In this document: in pieces, positions 28,778 through 36,657 of the stretch
Layout of the letters: every line of letters begins with the position of its first letter
Position numbering within the stretch: position 1 is the first letter of the stretch
From: Vicingaceae bacterium
GTDB taxonomy: Bacteria; Bacteroidota; Bacteroidia; Flavobacteriales_E; Vicingaceae
Direction of reading: 5' to 3'
NCBI GenBank assembly: GCA_029210015.1
Contig: JARGOE010000016.1
Span: 1-40,330, forward strand
Length of the DNA stretch: 40,330 bases
The notes under the pieces: generated by a model
The model's input: only the letters and a program-made list of their open reading frames with translations
Told to the model about the DNA's origin: nothing
Database searches by the model: none
Made by a program: the position numbers and the translations under genes

Positions 28778-29467
28778 ATGAAAAAAATTATTGTTTTTTC
28801 TGGGGCTGGAATAAGTGCTGAAAGTGGATTAAAAACTTTTCGTGATAGCGATGGTCTATGGGAAAATTTTGACATAAATGAAGTAGCCACTCCTCAGGCA
28901 TGGGAAGCAAATCCTAAATTAGTTTTAGATTTTTATAACTTAAGAAGAAAACAAGTAATTGAATCTCAACCAAACCCTGCTCATTTTGCATTAGCAGAAT
29001 TAGAAAAGCATTTTAACATTCAAATTATTACTCAAAACATTGATGATCTTCACGAACGAGCAGGGTCTACCAATATTACACACTTACACGGAGAGCTATT
29101 AAAAGCTAGAAGCACTAGTTCTGAAAACACATTCTTAATTGAGAATCACGAATTAAATCTGGGTGACAAATGCCCTAACAATAGCCAATTAAGACCTGAT
29201 GTTGTATGGTTTGGAGAACCTGTCCCAAAAATGATGGATGCTATGAAAATATGCGAAGATGCAGATTTATTATTAATTATTGGAACATCCCTAACTGTTT
29301 ACCCTGCTGCAAACCTAATAGAATTCGTTCCTGAAAACTGCATAAAATATCTTATCGATCCCAACGAAATCTCAACAAGCGACATAAAAAATTTAACTAC
29401 TATAAAAGAAAAAGCCAGTGTTGGAATTCCAACACTGGCTAATATTTTAATAAAAGAATATTCTTAG
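28778..29467 (+). CDS. Sirtuin-type NAD-dependent protein deacylase (SIRT5/CobB-like)
   Basis: This enzyme removes acyl groups from protein lysines using NAD. The 229 residues include the NAD-binding FSGAGISAESGLKTFRD, TQNIDDLHERAG, the catalytic His104 in HLHGEL, VVWFGEPVP and GTSLTVYPAA. Tyr53 and Arg56 (FYNLRR) form the YxxR motif that in SIRT5 and E. coli CobB binds succinyl and malonyl groups. The usual zinc cysteines are missing; only Cys132 is in the region. I chose ATG 28778; a TTG at 28769 would add three residues. Its last 55 bases contain a hairpin that serves as terminator for the opposite-strand gene, and the two stops overlap. Confidence 0.92.
   Translation: MKKIIVFSGAGISAESGLKTFRDSDGLWENFDINEVATPQAWEANPKLVLDFYNLRRKQVIESQPNPAHFALAELEKHFNIQIITQNIDDLHERAGSTNITHLHGELLKARSTSSENTFLIENHELNLGDKCPNNSQLRPDVVWFGEPVPKMMDAMKICEDADLLLIIGTSLTVYPAANLIEFVPENCIKYLIDPNEISTSDIKNLTTIKEKASVGIPTLANILIKEYS
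29402..29440 (-). terminator. Intrinsic terminator of the T9SS gene, embedded in the sirtuin coding sequence
   Basis: Positions 29413-29440 are a perfect 28-base palindrome (14-bp arms, AGCCAGTGTTGG/CCAACACTGGCT around AATT). On the minus strand it is followed by TTTTTCTTTT (29413-29404), a good termination tract. It lies 24 bases beyond the stop of the minus-strand gene at 29464. On the plus strand the flank AATATTTTAATA is weaker, so it may act in both directions. Confidence 0.85.
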
Positions 29468-30219
29468 TTAATAATTATTCTTTCTGTTTTAATTGCTTGA
29501 CCATTCACATTTAAAGAGTAGAAATAAACACCAGAGTTTAAATCAGAAACATTTAATTGAACTTGACCTTTGTTATTAATCACTTTGTGAGAAGTAACTT
29601 TCTTACCAACAACATCATACACATCAATTGATACATTAGCTGAAGCATCAGTATCAACATTATAATTTACATTTAATAATGAAGATGCTGGATTTGGATA
29701 AGCAGAAAGCTTTACATCATTTTTTGAAACTTCTGTTTTAATCGAAACTGGGAAACCTTCTTTCCAAGTTATAATTGCAGAAGATGAGTCATTTGGATTA
29801 GCAACATTGTAAACTGTAACTCTCCATCTTGCAGAATCACCAGTAGCCCATGTAAATGTAAATGGCGCTACTTTAAAAGTAGAATCAATAGTTCCTGCTG
29901 CCATAGTAACAGTTCCACCATTAGTTTGAGCACCAGCAACACCTGCATCACCAGTATAACAATTAGCCCCGTAACAAACCTGTAAATCAGACTGCTTTGG
30001 ATTTACCATTTCATAAACTTTAGAACTATAAACAGCTGAACCAGATGTAGCTAAACTTTTTACATGAAACTTAGTTTCACTTAAAGCCTGTAATGAACCT
30101 CTCTCATAATGAGAAGTTCCCTCAATGCTTACATCGTAATGATCCATTATTTGAAAAGTTTGCGCAGAAGCGAATCCTCCTAAAAAAATGGATGAAATAA
30201 ACAGTATTCTTTTTATCAT
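29464..30219 (-). CDS. Secreted protein with T9SS type A sorting domain
   Basis: A 251-residue secreted protein with a signal peptide (1-19, ending FASAQ). A beta-rich domain (about 20-165) contains a Cys pair in CYGANCYTG that could form a disulfide. A typical T9SS C-terminal sorting domain covers about 172-251 (LSAYPNPASSLLNVNY, VDVYDVVGKKVT-like, LNSGVYFYSL, TERIIIN). About two-thirds of the protein is the cargo, whose role I do not recognise. A strong promoter-like box precedes it and a strong terminator follows, so it is probably monocistronic. It diverges from the Omp28/T9SS gene at 30411. Confidence 0.85.
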   Translation of the reverse strand: MIKRILFISSIFLGGFASAQTFQIMDHYDVSIEGTSHYERGSLQALSETKFHVKSLATSGSAVYSSKVYEMVNPKQSDLQVCYGANCYTGDAGVAGAQTNGGTVTMAAGTIDSTFKVAPFTFTWATGDSARWRVTVYNVANPNDSSSAIITWKEGFPVSIKTEVSKNDVKLSAYPNPASSLLNVNYNVDTDASANVSIDVYDVVGKKVTSHKVINNKGQVQLNVSDLNSGVYFYSLNVNGQAIKTERIIIN

Positions 30220-30242
30220 AATTTTATTTTTTAAGTTTGATT

Positions 30243-30269
30243 CAAATTTAAGAAATAATATAATCCAAA
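30243..30269 (-). promoter_or_regulatory. Candidate promoter of the minus-strand T9SS gene
   Basis: On the minus strand TAAATTTG (30250-30243) matches TAnnTTTG exactly, with TTTG (30269-30266) 15 bases upstream. The leader would be about 17 bases to ATG 30219. The same 15-16-base spacing occurs at 3635 and 9290. Confidence 0.4.
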
Positions 30270-30360
30270 ATTATTCACAGTATTATTAAATTGTGCGCAT
30301 AAAAAACTCAGGATTCCAATAATAAAAATAACAAACACATCATTCAATCTACTAAATTGA

Positions 30361-30368
30361 TAAATTTG
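30361..30368 (+). promoter_or_regulatory. Candidate -7 box of the Omp28/T9SS gene
   Basis: TAAATTTG is an exact TAnnTTTG match 42 bases before ATG 30411. I see no clear TTTG at the -33 distance, so only the downstream element is supported. The 191-base gap between the two divergent T9SS genes is otherwise AT-rich without a clear structure. Confidence 0.35.
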
Positions 30369-30410
30369 ATACTTATTAAATTAAACTAATTTTATTAAAT
30401 CTAAAGAATT

Positions 30411-32621
30411 ATGAAAAAAATTTCCTTACTAGTCGCAACTTTTGCGCTAACGATTGGGGGGTTTGCTCAAACAAGTTCAAATTGCACAACTTGTGAGATA
30501 GCGCCTAACCTAGTTAAAAGTAATCAAAACTACGACAAAGCTCTTTGGGACATTCAATTGGATGTTGATCCTGTAGCTGCATTCAACCCTGCAACTGGAT
30601 TAGCGGGTGCAGCTTGGACCGGTACTGAGTTTTGGGTGTCAAAATGGGCTAACAATGCTATGTATACTGCTAACGCTTCTGGTGCTATGACAGGTACATT
30701 TACTATCCCAGGTGTAACAGGTGTTAGATCTATTACAACTGACGGTACAGACATGTACGTAGGAACTGCTGCAACTCAAATATACAGAGTAAGTAAAACA
30801 ACTAAAACTGTACTTCAAACAATCAATACTTCAGTGCCTAACTGTAGATACGTTTGTTACGATCCAACTTTAGATGGTAATAATGGTGGTTTTTGGGTAG
30901 GTCAGTATGCTACTGCAATTACTGCAGTTAGTATGTCAGGTGCAACTTTATCTACAATTCCTGCTGGAACTCATGGTTTATCAGGAATTTATGGATTAGC
31001 TTATGATCCTTATTCTACTGGTGGTCCATTTTTATGGGCTTTTGACCAAGGTGGTAACGGTGCAGACATTGTTCAGTTAACTATGGCTGGAACTCCTACT
31101 GGATTAGTGCATGATGCCACTATTGATTTACAAGGTGGAAATACTGGTATTGCTGGTGGTTTGTTTATTTGTAACAATTTTGTATCAGGTAAAAATTCTA
31201 TGATTGGTATGTGTCAAGGAGCTTCTTTATTCTCTTATGACCTAGCTGATCCATTAGCAATTGATGCAAAAATGGATGCTCTTACTTTTGGTCAATATGT
31301 AACTGCTGGTAATGTAAATATTACAGGTACTGTTAGAAACACAGGTTTAAACACTATTACATCTATGGACATTTCTTATGATGCAGGTAGTGGTCCAGTA
31401 AACCAAAATTTCTCTGTGAATATTCCTTCAAATGGAACTTACAACTTTACTCATGGAACTCCATTAGTTGCTGTTGCAGGTAATTCATACAATGTTACTG
31501 TAACTGTTGCTTTAACTGGTGATTTAAATGCTGCAAACAATTCATTAACCGCATCTACAACTGCATTAACATCAGTTCCTGCTAAAGTTAATGTTGGTGA
31601 AGAAAGAACTGGTACATGGTGTCAATGGTGTCCAAGAGGTGCTGTTGGTTTAGCTTTTATGGAAGCTCAAACGGACTTTATCGGTATTGCTGTTCATAAT
31701 AATGATGCAATGGCTATTTCAGCTTATGACAACGGAATTAGCGCATATATACCACCTTCATTCCCTGGTGGTGGTGTTGATAGAGTATTTGAAGGAGATC
31801 CTTCTTCATCAAGCTTTTTAAACATGCATAATCAAAGAAAAACTGCAACAGTTCCTTGTGATGTTAAAAACATTGTTGCTAGTTTAAGTGGTTCTCAAAT
31901 TACAGTTTCTGCTGACTCTGAGTGGTACGGAACTATTACTGGTGATTTCAGATTATCTTGTGTAATCACTGAAGATGATGTAGCTGGTGCAAATCAATCT
32001 AACGCTTATGGTGGTGGTGGAAACGGACCTATGGCTATGCCTGCTGGAAAAAATAATTCTTACGATTTTGGAGCATCTAGTTCTCCAACTTCAGTTCCTT
32101 CAGCTGCATTCTTAGGTTACGATCATGTTGCTCAATCTTTATCTAGTAATAATATCTTAGGAACTCCTGGAAGTTTACCTGCAACTACAGTTCCTGTAGG
32201 AGTGCATAGCTTTACTTTCCCAGCTGTAAGTTCTGGAGTTGTTACTAACTACCAAAAAGCTCACGCTGTAGTAATGGTAATTGATGCTAGTACTGGAGAA
32301 ATTTTAAATGCTGATGTTGCACCTATTACTACTGCAACTGCAATTAGTGAAGTGGAAGGTGTTAAACATAAATTAAATGTTTACCCTAACCCTACTAACG
32401 ACATTGCTAACATTACATTTGATTTAGCTAACGAAAGTACAGTGAGTTTAAATGTATATAACGCTATGGGTAAATTAGTTTACACTGAAAACGGTGGTGT
32501 TATGAATGCAGGAAACCATAAATTTATTTTAGACGGAAGTAACTTAAATAGTGGTTTTTACTTTGTTAATTTAACTATTGACGGTAAAGTAATTACTAAA
32601 AAAGTTTCTTTGTTAAAATAA
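30411..32621 (+). CDS. Multi-domain T9SS cargo with an Omp28-type CxxC domain
   Basis: A 736-residue secreted protein. The signal peptide spans 1-19 (GGFAQ). A repetitive beta-propeller-like region (about 50-285) is followed by a CARDB-like domain (about 290-385; VNITGTVRNTGLNTI). An Omp28-related, thioredoxin-like domain runs from about 390 to 645 with GTWCQWCPRGA, where Cys404 and Cys407 form a CxxC. A T9SS sorting domain ends it (about 655-736; LNVYPNPTNDIANITFDL, LNSGFYFVNL, ITKKVSLLK). It should be exported through SprA and attached to or released from the cell surface. Codons such as GGT, GCT and AAC look more frequent than in neighbours, which suggests high expression. A strong terminator follows. 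The substrate is unknown. Confidence 0.85.
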   Translation: MKKISLLVATFALTIGGFAQTSSNCTTCEIAPNLVKSNQNYDKALWDIQLDVDPVAAFNPATGLAGAAWTGTEFWVSKWANNAMYTANASGAMTGTFTIPGVTGVRSITTDGTDMYVGTAATQIYRVSKTTKTVLQTINTSVPNCRYVCYDPTLDGNNGGFWVGQYATAITAVSMSGATLSTIPAGTHGLSGIYGLAYDPYSTGGPFLWAFDQGGNGADIVQLTMAGTPTGLVHDATIDLQGGNTGIAGGLFICNNFVSGKNSMIGMCQGASLFSYDLADPLAIDAKMDALTFGQYVTAGNVNITGTVRNTGLNTITSMDISYDAGSGPVNQNFSVNIPSNGTYNFTHGTPLVAVAGNSYNVTVTVALTGDLNAANNSLTASTTALTSVPAKVNVGEERTGTWCQWCPRGAVGLAFMEAQTDFIGIAVHNNDAMAISAYDNGISAYIPPSFPGGGVDRVFEGDPSSSSFLNMHNQRKTATVPCDVKNIVASLSGSQITVSADSEWYGTITGDFRLSCVITEDDVAGANQSNAYGGGGNGPMAMPAGKNNSYDFGASSSPTSVPSAAFLGYDHVAQSLSSNNILGTPGSLPATTVPVGVHSFTFPAVSSGVVTNYQKAHAVVMVIDASTGEILNADVAPITTATAISEVEGVKHKLNVYPNPTNDIANITFDLANESTVSLNVYNAMGKLVYTENGGVMNAGNHKFILDGSNLNSGFYFVNLTIDGKVITKKVSLLK

Positions 32622-32639
32622 TATGATTTGAATAAAAAG

Positions 32640-32675
32640 TAAGGAGTTAGATTTTTTCTAACTCCTTATTTTTTT
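32640..32675 (+). terminator. Intrinsic terminator after the Omp28/T9SS gene
   Basis: A perfect 12-bp stem (32640-32651 with 32657-32668; TAAGGAGTTAGA/TCTAACTCCTTA) with a 5-base T loop is followed by seven Ts (32669-32675). It lies 18 bases after the stop. Confidence 0.95.
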
Positions 32676-32832
32676 ATAAAATATTCTAATCGCAAGCCCA
32701 TTATTTAGCCAGCAAATTAGAATTTTAATAAAGCTTTTAGTTATACATTATCATTATAAATAATAAGTAAATTAGCTTTTGTATGGCACAATAATTGCCT
32801 TGTTTATTTAGAATATAATAAATTAAATTACT

Positions 32833-33354
32833 ATGAAAAAAATATTTTTATTTAGCACTATTACACTATTAACCCTAAGTGTATTTGCACAAAAAGAATC
32901 TAGAACTGTTCCTTCTGTTAACTTAAAAGACATGCAAGGAAATACGATTAATACATCTGATTTTAAGAATGATGGAAAACCAATGATTATCAATTTTTGG
33001 GCAACATGGTGTACTCCTTGTAAAAGAGAGTTAAATAATATCGCAGAAGTATATGACGAATGGGTAGAAGAAACTGGTGTTAAATTAATTGCAGTATCAA
33101 TAGATGATGCAAGAAATGCTGGAAAAGTTTCTCCATATGTTAACGGAAAAGGCTGGGAATATGAGGTTTATATTGATGCAAATCAAGATTTTCAAAGAGC
33201 AATAGGTTTTCAAAACCCTCCCTTTACTTGTATAGTTGATGGAAGTGGTAAAATTGTTTGGACTCATACTGGATATCAAGAAGGTGATGAAGAACAGTTA
33301 ATTGAAGCTGTCAAAAAATTAGTTGCTGGAGAAAGTTTAGAAGAGCACAAATAA
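32833..33354 (+). CDS. Periplasmic TlpA-like thiol-disulfide oxidoreductase
   Basis: A 173-residue protein with a signal peptide (1-20, ending VFAQ) and no lipobox, so it is probably soluble in the periplasm. The thioredoxin fold begins near VPSVNLKDMQGNTIN. Its active site is FWATWCTPCKREL with Cys60 and Cys63. VKLIAVSIDDAR and the later NPPFTCIVDGSGKIVW with the cis-proline region are typical of the AhpC/TSA-Redoxin-TlpA group. It likely reduces or exchanges disulfides in extracytoplasmic proteins; the Omp28-type neighbours are candidate partners by context. It is followed by its own terminator, so it is separated from the downstream barrel gene. Confidence 0.9.
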   Translation: MKKIFLFSTITLLTLSVFAQKESRTVPSVNLKDMQGNTINTSDFKNDGKPMIINFWATWCTPCKRELNNIAEVYDEWVEETGVKLIAVSIDDARNAGKVSPYVNGKGWEYEVYIDANQDFQRAIGFQNPPFTCIVDGSGKIVWTHTGYQEGDEEQLIEAVKKLVAGESLEEHK

Positions 33355-33372
33355 GAATTCAATAATATTTAG

Positions 33373-33410
33373 AATAAGCCCGATTTTTTTATAATTTCGG
33401 GCTTATTTTT
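33373..33410 (+). terminator. Intrinsic terminator after the TlpA-like gene
   Basis: An 11-bp perfect stem (33373-33383 with 33397-33407; AATAAGCCCGA/TCGGGCTTATT) and a 13-base AT loop, followed by Ts to 33410. The next start codon (33439) is only 29 bases beyond, so read-through may still supply the following genes. Confidence 0.9.
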
Positions 33411-33438
33411 ATACTCAGATTTCAACACAATTTTAAAA

Positions 33439-35100
33439 ATGAATTTCAATAGATTAACACTATTTAGCATATCCATTTTGCTAACTAACTTGTCATTTTC
33501 TCAAAATATTGACCAGGTATTATCAAGAGGAGAAGTCCACGGAAGTTTTCAAATGGACATGCAATATTATCAAGAAGATAGCTTAATTGGTGCTCAAGAA
33601 GTTCCTGAAGATGTTTTGATGAATGGTTTTGCTAACATCAATTACACAAACGGTAATTTTTCGGCAGGATTCAGATATGAAAGTTATCTAAATACGATGC
33701 TTGGTTTTCCTCCTGGATATAAGGGCAATGGTATTGGATATAAATACGCTTCATATACAAATGATGACATGACTGTTACTGTAGGAAATTATTATGAGCA
33801 ATTTGGTAATGGACTAATATTTAGGACTTACGAGGCAAGAGGCTTAGGTTATGACAACGCAATGGAAGGAATTCGTATAAATTACAAACTTGCAGAAGGC
33901 CTTTTTGTAAAAGGTATCATTGGTAAACAACGGTTTTATTTTGAAACTGGAGAAGGAGTAATTAGAGGAGTTGATGGAGAGTTAATGTTGAATGATTTTT
34001 TTGGTGGAAAATTTGCTGAATCTAAAACAAAACTAACTCTTGGAGGTAGTTTTATTAGTAAATATCAGGTAGATCAAAGTGCTCAACTTAATTTACCAGA
34101 AAATGTTGGAGCTTCTGCTGGTAGGTTTACATTACAAAGGGGAAAGGTTAGATTAACTGGTGAATACGCTAGAAAAATTAATGACCCATCTGCAGACAAC
34201 AACTTTATTTATAAAGAAGGTGAAGCTTTCTTTGCTGAAACAGGATACTCTACAAAAGGATTTGGTTTAACATTATCAGCTAAAGGAGTGGATAATATGA
34301 GTTATCGATCAGATAGAAATGCTGCTTTAACAGACCTTCAAATTAACTTTTTACCTGCCCTTACTAGACAGCATACATACAATTTACTAGCTACCCTTTA
34401 CCCTTATGCAACCCAACCAAATGGAGAAATTGCTTTTCAAGGGGAAATGGTATATAAATTTAAAAAGAAATCTTTATTAGGAGGCAAATACGGAACTGGT
34501 ATTTTAATAAACTACTCCACTGTATACAATATAGATTCTACTGCAATTGTAGGTCCTGACACTGCTTTATTAGGCTATGAATCAAATATTTTTGCACTGG
34601 GTGAAGAAAAGTATTATGAAGAACTGAATATTGAAATAAGTAAAAAATTCAACAAAAAATTTAAAGGTATTTTCACCTATTCTAACATGGTATTTAATCA
34701 AGCTGTTATTCAAGGGAAACCACCTCAAGATTATCCAACAGTTTATGCCAACATAGGTGTGATAGATCTTACATATAAAATAAATAAAAAACACGCTATT
34801 CGAACTGAAGTACAAGGGCTTTTTACTAAACAAGACCAACAAGATTGGGCTACTTTACTAGTTGAATATACTTTTTCTCCGCATTGGTTTCTTGCTGTTA
34901 TGGATCAATACAATTATGGTAATAAATATGAAGATGAGAGAATCCATTATTATTTTGCTTCTGCTGGATATATTAAAGGAACCAATAGGATTCAGTTAGG
35001 ATATGGTAAACAAAGAGCTGGTATTTTCTGTGTAGGAGGTGTTTGTAGAAATGTGCCAGCAGCAAGTGGATTAACATTAAGTATAACAAGTAGCTTTTAA
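33439..35100 (+). CDS. DUF6029 family outer-membrane beta-barrel protein
   Basis: A 553-residue protein with a signal peptide (1-21, ending LSFSQ). Alternating hydrophobic and polar strands continue to a terminal Phe (SITSSF), the usual ending of an outer-membrane barrel. I recognise the DUF6029 pattern near the start: SRGEVHGSFQMDMQYYQEDS, GFRYESYLNTMLG, GNYYEQFGNGLIFRTYEARG. The function is not known. It sits 20 bases upstream of an Omp28 lipoprotein gene, so they probably form one unit, and a thioredoxin gene precedes it. Together these suggest a role in assembling or serving CxxC-containing surface proteins, but that is context only. Confidence 0.82.
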   Translation: MNFNRLTLFSISILLTNLSFSQNIDQVLSRGEVHGSFQMDMQYYQEDSLIGAQEVPEDVLMNGFANINYTNGNFSAGFRYESYLNTMLGFPPGYKGNGIGYKYASYTNDDMTVTVGNYYEQFGNGLIFRTYEARGLGYDNAMEGIRINYKLAEGLFVKGIIGKQRFYFETGEGVIRGVDGELMLNDFFGGKFAESKTKLTLGGSFISKYQVDQSAQLNLPENVGASAGRFTLQRGKVRLTGEYARKINDPSADNNFIYKEGEAFFAETGYSTKGFGLTLSAKGVDNMSYRSDRNAALTDLQINFLPALTRQHTYNLLATLYPYATQPNGEIAFQGEMVYKFKKKSLLGGKYGTGILINYSTVYNIDSTAIVGPDTALLGYESNIFALGEEKYYEELNIEISKKFNKKFKGIFTYSNMVFNQAVIQGKPPQDYPTVYANIGVIDLTYKINKKHAIRTEVQGLFTKQDQQDWATLLVEYTFSPHWFLAVMDQYNYGNKYEDERIHYYFASAGYIKGTNRIQLGYGKQRAGIFCVGGVCRNVPAASGLTLSITSSF

Positions 35101-35120
35101 TTTACGTAAATATAACTATC

Positions 35121-35966
35121 ATGAAAAAAACTATATTTATAATATCATTAATATCAATAGCTTTTTACAGTTGTGATAAAGTTGATGATCCAACTCCAGA
35201 CAATTTTGTAGGAACAGAAGGAATAATTTGGGACGACTCATTATTTATTGAGTCATCACCTACAATGAGAAAAATAATTATTGAAGAATTTACTGGTCAG
35301 TTGTGTACATTTTGTCCTGTTGGAGCAAGAGAAATTGAACGATTAGATTCAATCTATACTGACCAATTCATTCCAATATCTGTTCATGCTGGAGCTTTTG
35401 CTGATCCGAATAATGGTGCTCCTAATGATTTTAGAACTGAAGCAGGAACTGCATACAATAATACTTTTGGAGCTTCTGGTTATCCAGCAGGAACAGTTTC
35501 TAGAATTAACAATGCCGCTGTTACAGGAAATTCACAATGGGAAGTTGATATACAGTCAATTGAAAATGATGTGCCTAAGGTTAGTATTGGTTTATCTACA
35601 TTATATGATGATTCTACTAGAACCTTAAAGACTATTGTTAGCACTGAATGGCTATCTTCTGAAGTAGGTACTTATAATTTACAGCTATATCTAGTTGAAG
35701 ATAGTATAGTTGCTTATCAGCTTGACAACGGTAATCCAATTCAAAACTATGTGCACAGACATATGCTAAGAAAAGCAATTAATAGTACCTGGGGAACACC
35801 AATACCAAGCTCAAACTTAGGGGATATTGATACCCAAGATTTCGCAATAGAAGTTGATAATGAATTTGATAAAAATCATTGCATAGTAGTCGCCCATATC
35901 TATAAAGTGTCGCCAGATTATGAGATATTACAAGCTGAAGAACTTCATATAGTCGATACTCACTAA
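35121..35966 (+). CDS. Omp28-related outer-membrane lipoprotein
   Basis: A 281-residue lipoprotein. The signal peptide ends at lipobox AFYSC (Cys18), and a short acidic linker follows. The Omp28 domain starts with IIEEFTGQLCTFCPVGAREI, containing the CxxC Cys62 and Cys65, and continues with ISVHAGAFADPN and FGASGYPAGTVSR, the thioredoxin-like cis-Pro region. P. gingivalis Omp28 is a surface lipoprotein of unclear role, once proposed as an adhesin. The CxxC segment closely resembles that of the T9SS protein at 30411 (GTWCQWCPRGA). It shares an operon with the DUF6029 barrel and has a strong terminator. Confidence 0.88.
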   Translation: MKKTIFIISLISIAFYSCDKVDDPTPDNFVGTEGIIWDDSLFIESSPTMRKIIIEEFTGQLCTFCPVGAREIERLDSIYTDQFIPISVHAGAFADPNNGAPNDFRTEAGTAYNNTFGASGYPAGTVSRINNAAVTGNSQWEVDIQSIENDVPKVSIGLSTLYDDSTRTLKTIVSTEWLSSEVGTYNLQLYLVEDSIVAYQLDNGNPIQNYVHRHMLRKAINSTWGTPIPSSNLGDIDTQDFAIEVDNEFDKNHCIVVAHIYKVSPDYEILQAEELHIVDTH

Positions 35967-35985
35967 ACAACCAAAAATATACTAT

Positions 35986-36015
35986 AAGCCTCTGAAAAAT
36001 TTCAGGGGCTTTTTT
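35986..36015 (+). terminator. Intrinsic terminator after the Omp28 lipoprotein gene
   Basis: An 11-bp stem with one G-T pair (35986-35996 with 36001-36011; AAGCCTCTGAA/TTCAGGGGCTT) and a 4-base loop is followed by Ts to 36015. The next gene begins 16 bases later. Confidence 0.92.
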
Positions 36016-36030
36016 CATTATCTTTGAAAA

Positions 36031-36657
36031 ATGAAAAACTACCTAATAATCATATTTGCCTTGTCAAGTTTATCCTTATCAGGACAAACTTTTAAAGCTG
36101 GATTATTAGCTGGATTAAGTGGGTCTCAAATTGAAGGTGATGGATATGGTGGGTATAATAAATTAGGTTTTATTGCAGGAGGATTTTCTAATGTTGATTT
36201 AAACGAAAAGTGGTCAGCTCAAATGGAAATTTACTTTATAAATAAAGGTAGTTTTAAAGCAGCAAAACCAAGTAAAGGAATTTATAATCAGTTCTATTTA
36301 AATATGAACTACATAGAAATCCCTGTTGCTTTTAGATACGAGTATAATAAGTTTATGTTTGAAATAGGTCCTTACCTAGCTAAATTCTTGAGCTTCAAAT
36401 TTAAAGATGAATTTGGAGAGCGAGAACAACCTTTTGTTAATTACCCCATAAACAGTTTTGATTTTGGAGGTTTTGTTGGAGTAAATTACAATCTTACAGA
36501 AAAGATTATTTTTAATTTACGCTCAAAAAATTCGTTAATACCTTTTAGGAATTACCAAAGTTTTGATCAGCAAATAGGAATTTTAAATAAACTTTTTAAT
36601 AATGGGTGGTTCCATGTAGATATTAACTTTACAATACGTTATCAATTTGGAGAATAA
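36031..36657 (+). CDS. Small outer-membrane beta-barrel protein, porin-like
   Basis: A 208-residue protein with a signal peptide (1-19, ending SLSGQ). An eight-strand-type barrel pattern follows: KAGLLAGLSGSQIEGDGYGG, the central YIEIPVAFRYEYNKFMFEIG, and IRYQFGE at the end. It fits the PorT/OMP_b-brl_2 group of Bacteroidota proteins. PorT (SprT) itself is a T9SS component, but I cannot distinguish it from other small barrels here, and the usual PorT context does not clearly apply. The last 11 bases overlap the start of ubiX, so the two genes are translationally linked. Confidence 0.78.
   Translation: MKNYLIIIFALSSLSLSGQTFKAGLLAGLSGSQIEGDGYGGYNKLGFIAGGFSNVDLNEKWSAQMEIYFINKGSFKAAKPSKGIYNQFYLNMNYIEIPVAFRYEYNKFMFEIGPYLAKFLSFKFKDEFGEREQPFVNYPINSFDFGGFVGVNYNLTEKIIFNLRSKNSLIPFRNYQSFDQQIGILNKLFNNGWFHVDINFTIRYQFGE

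Noticed and set aside
35235-35254. GACTCA/TGAGTC inverted repeat near the start of the Omp28 lipoprotein gene
   Set aside because: Only six pairs within coding sequence with no T-tract; no sign of regulatory function.
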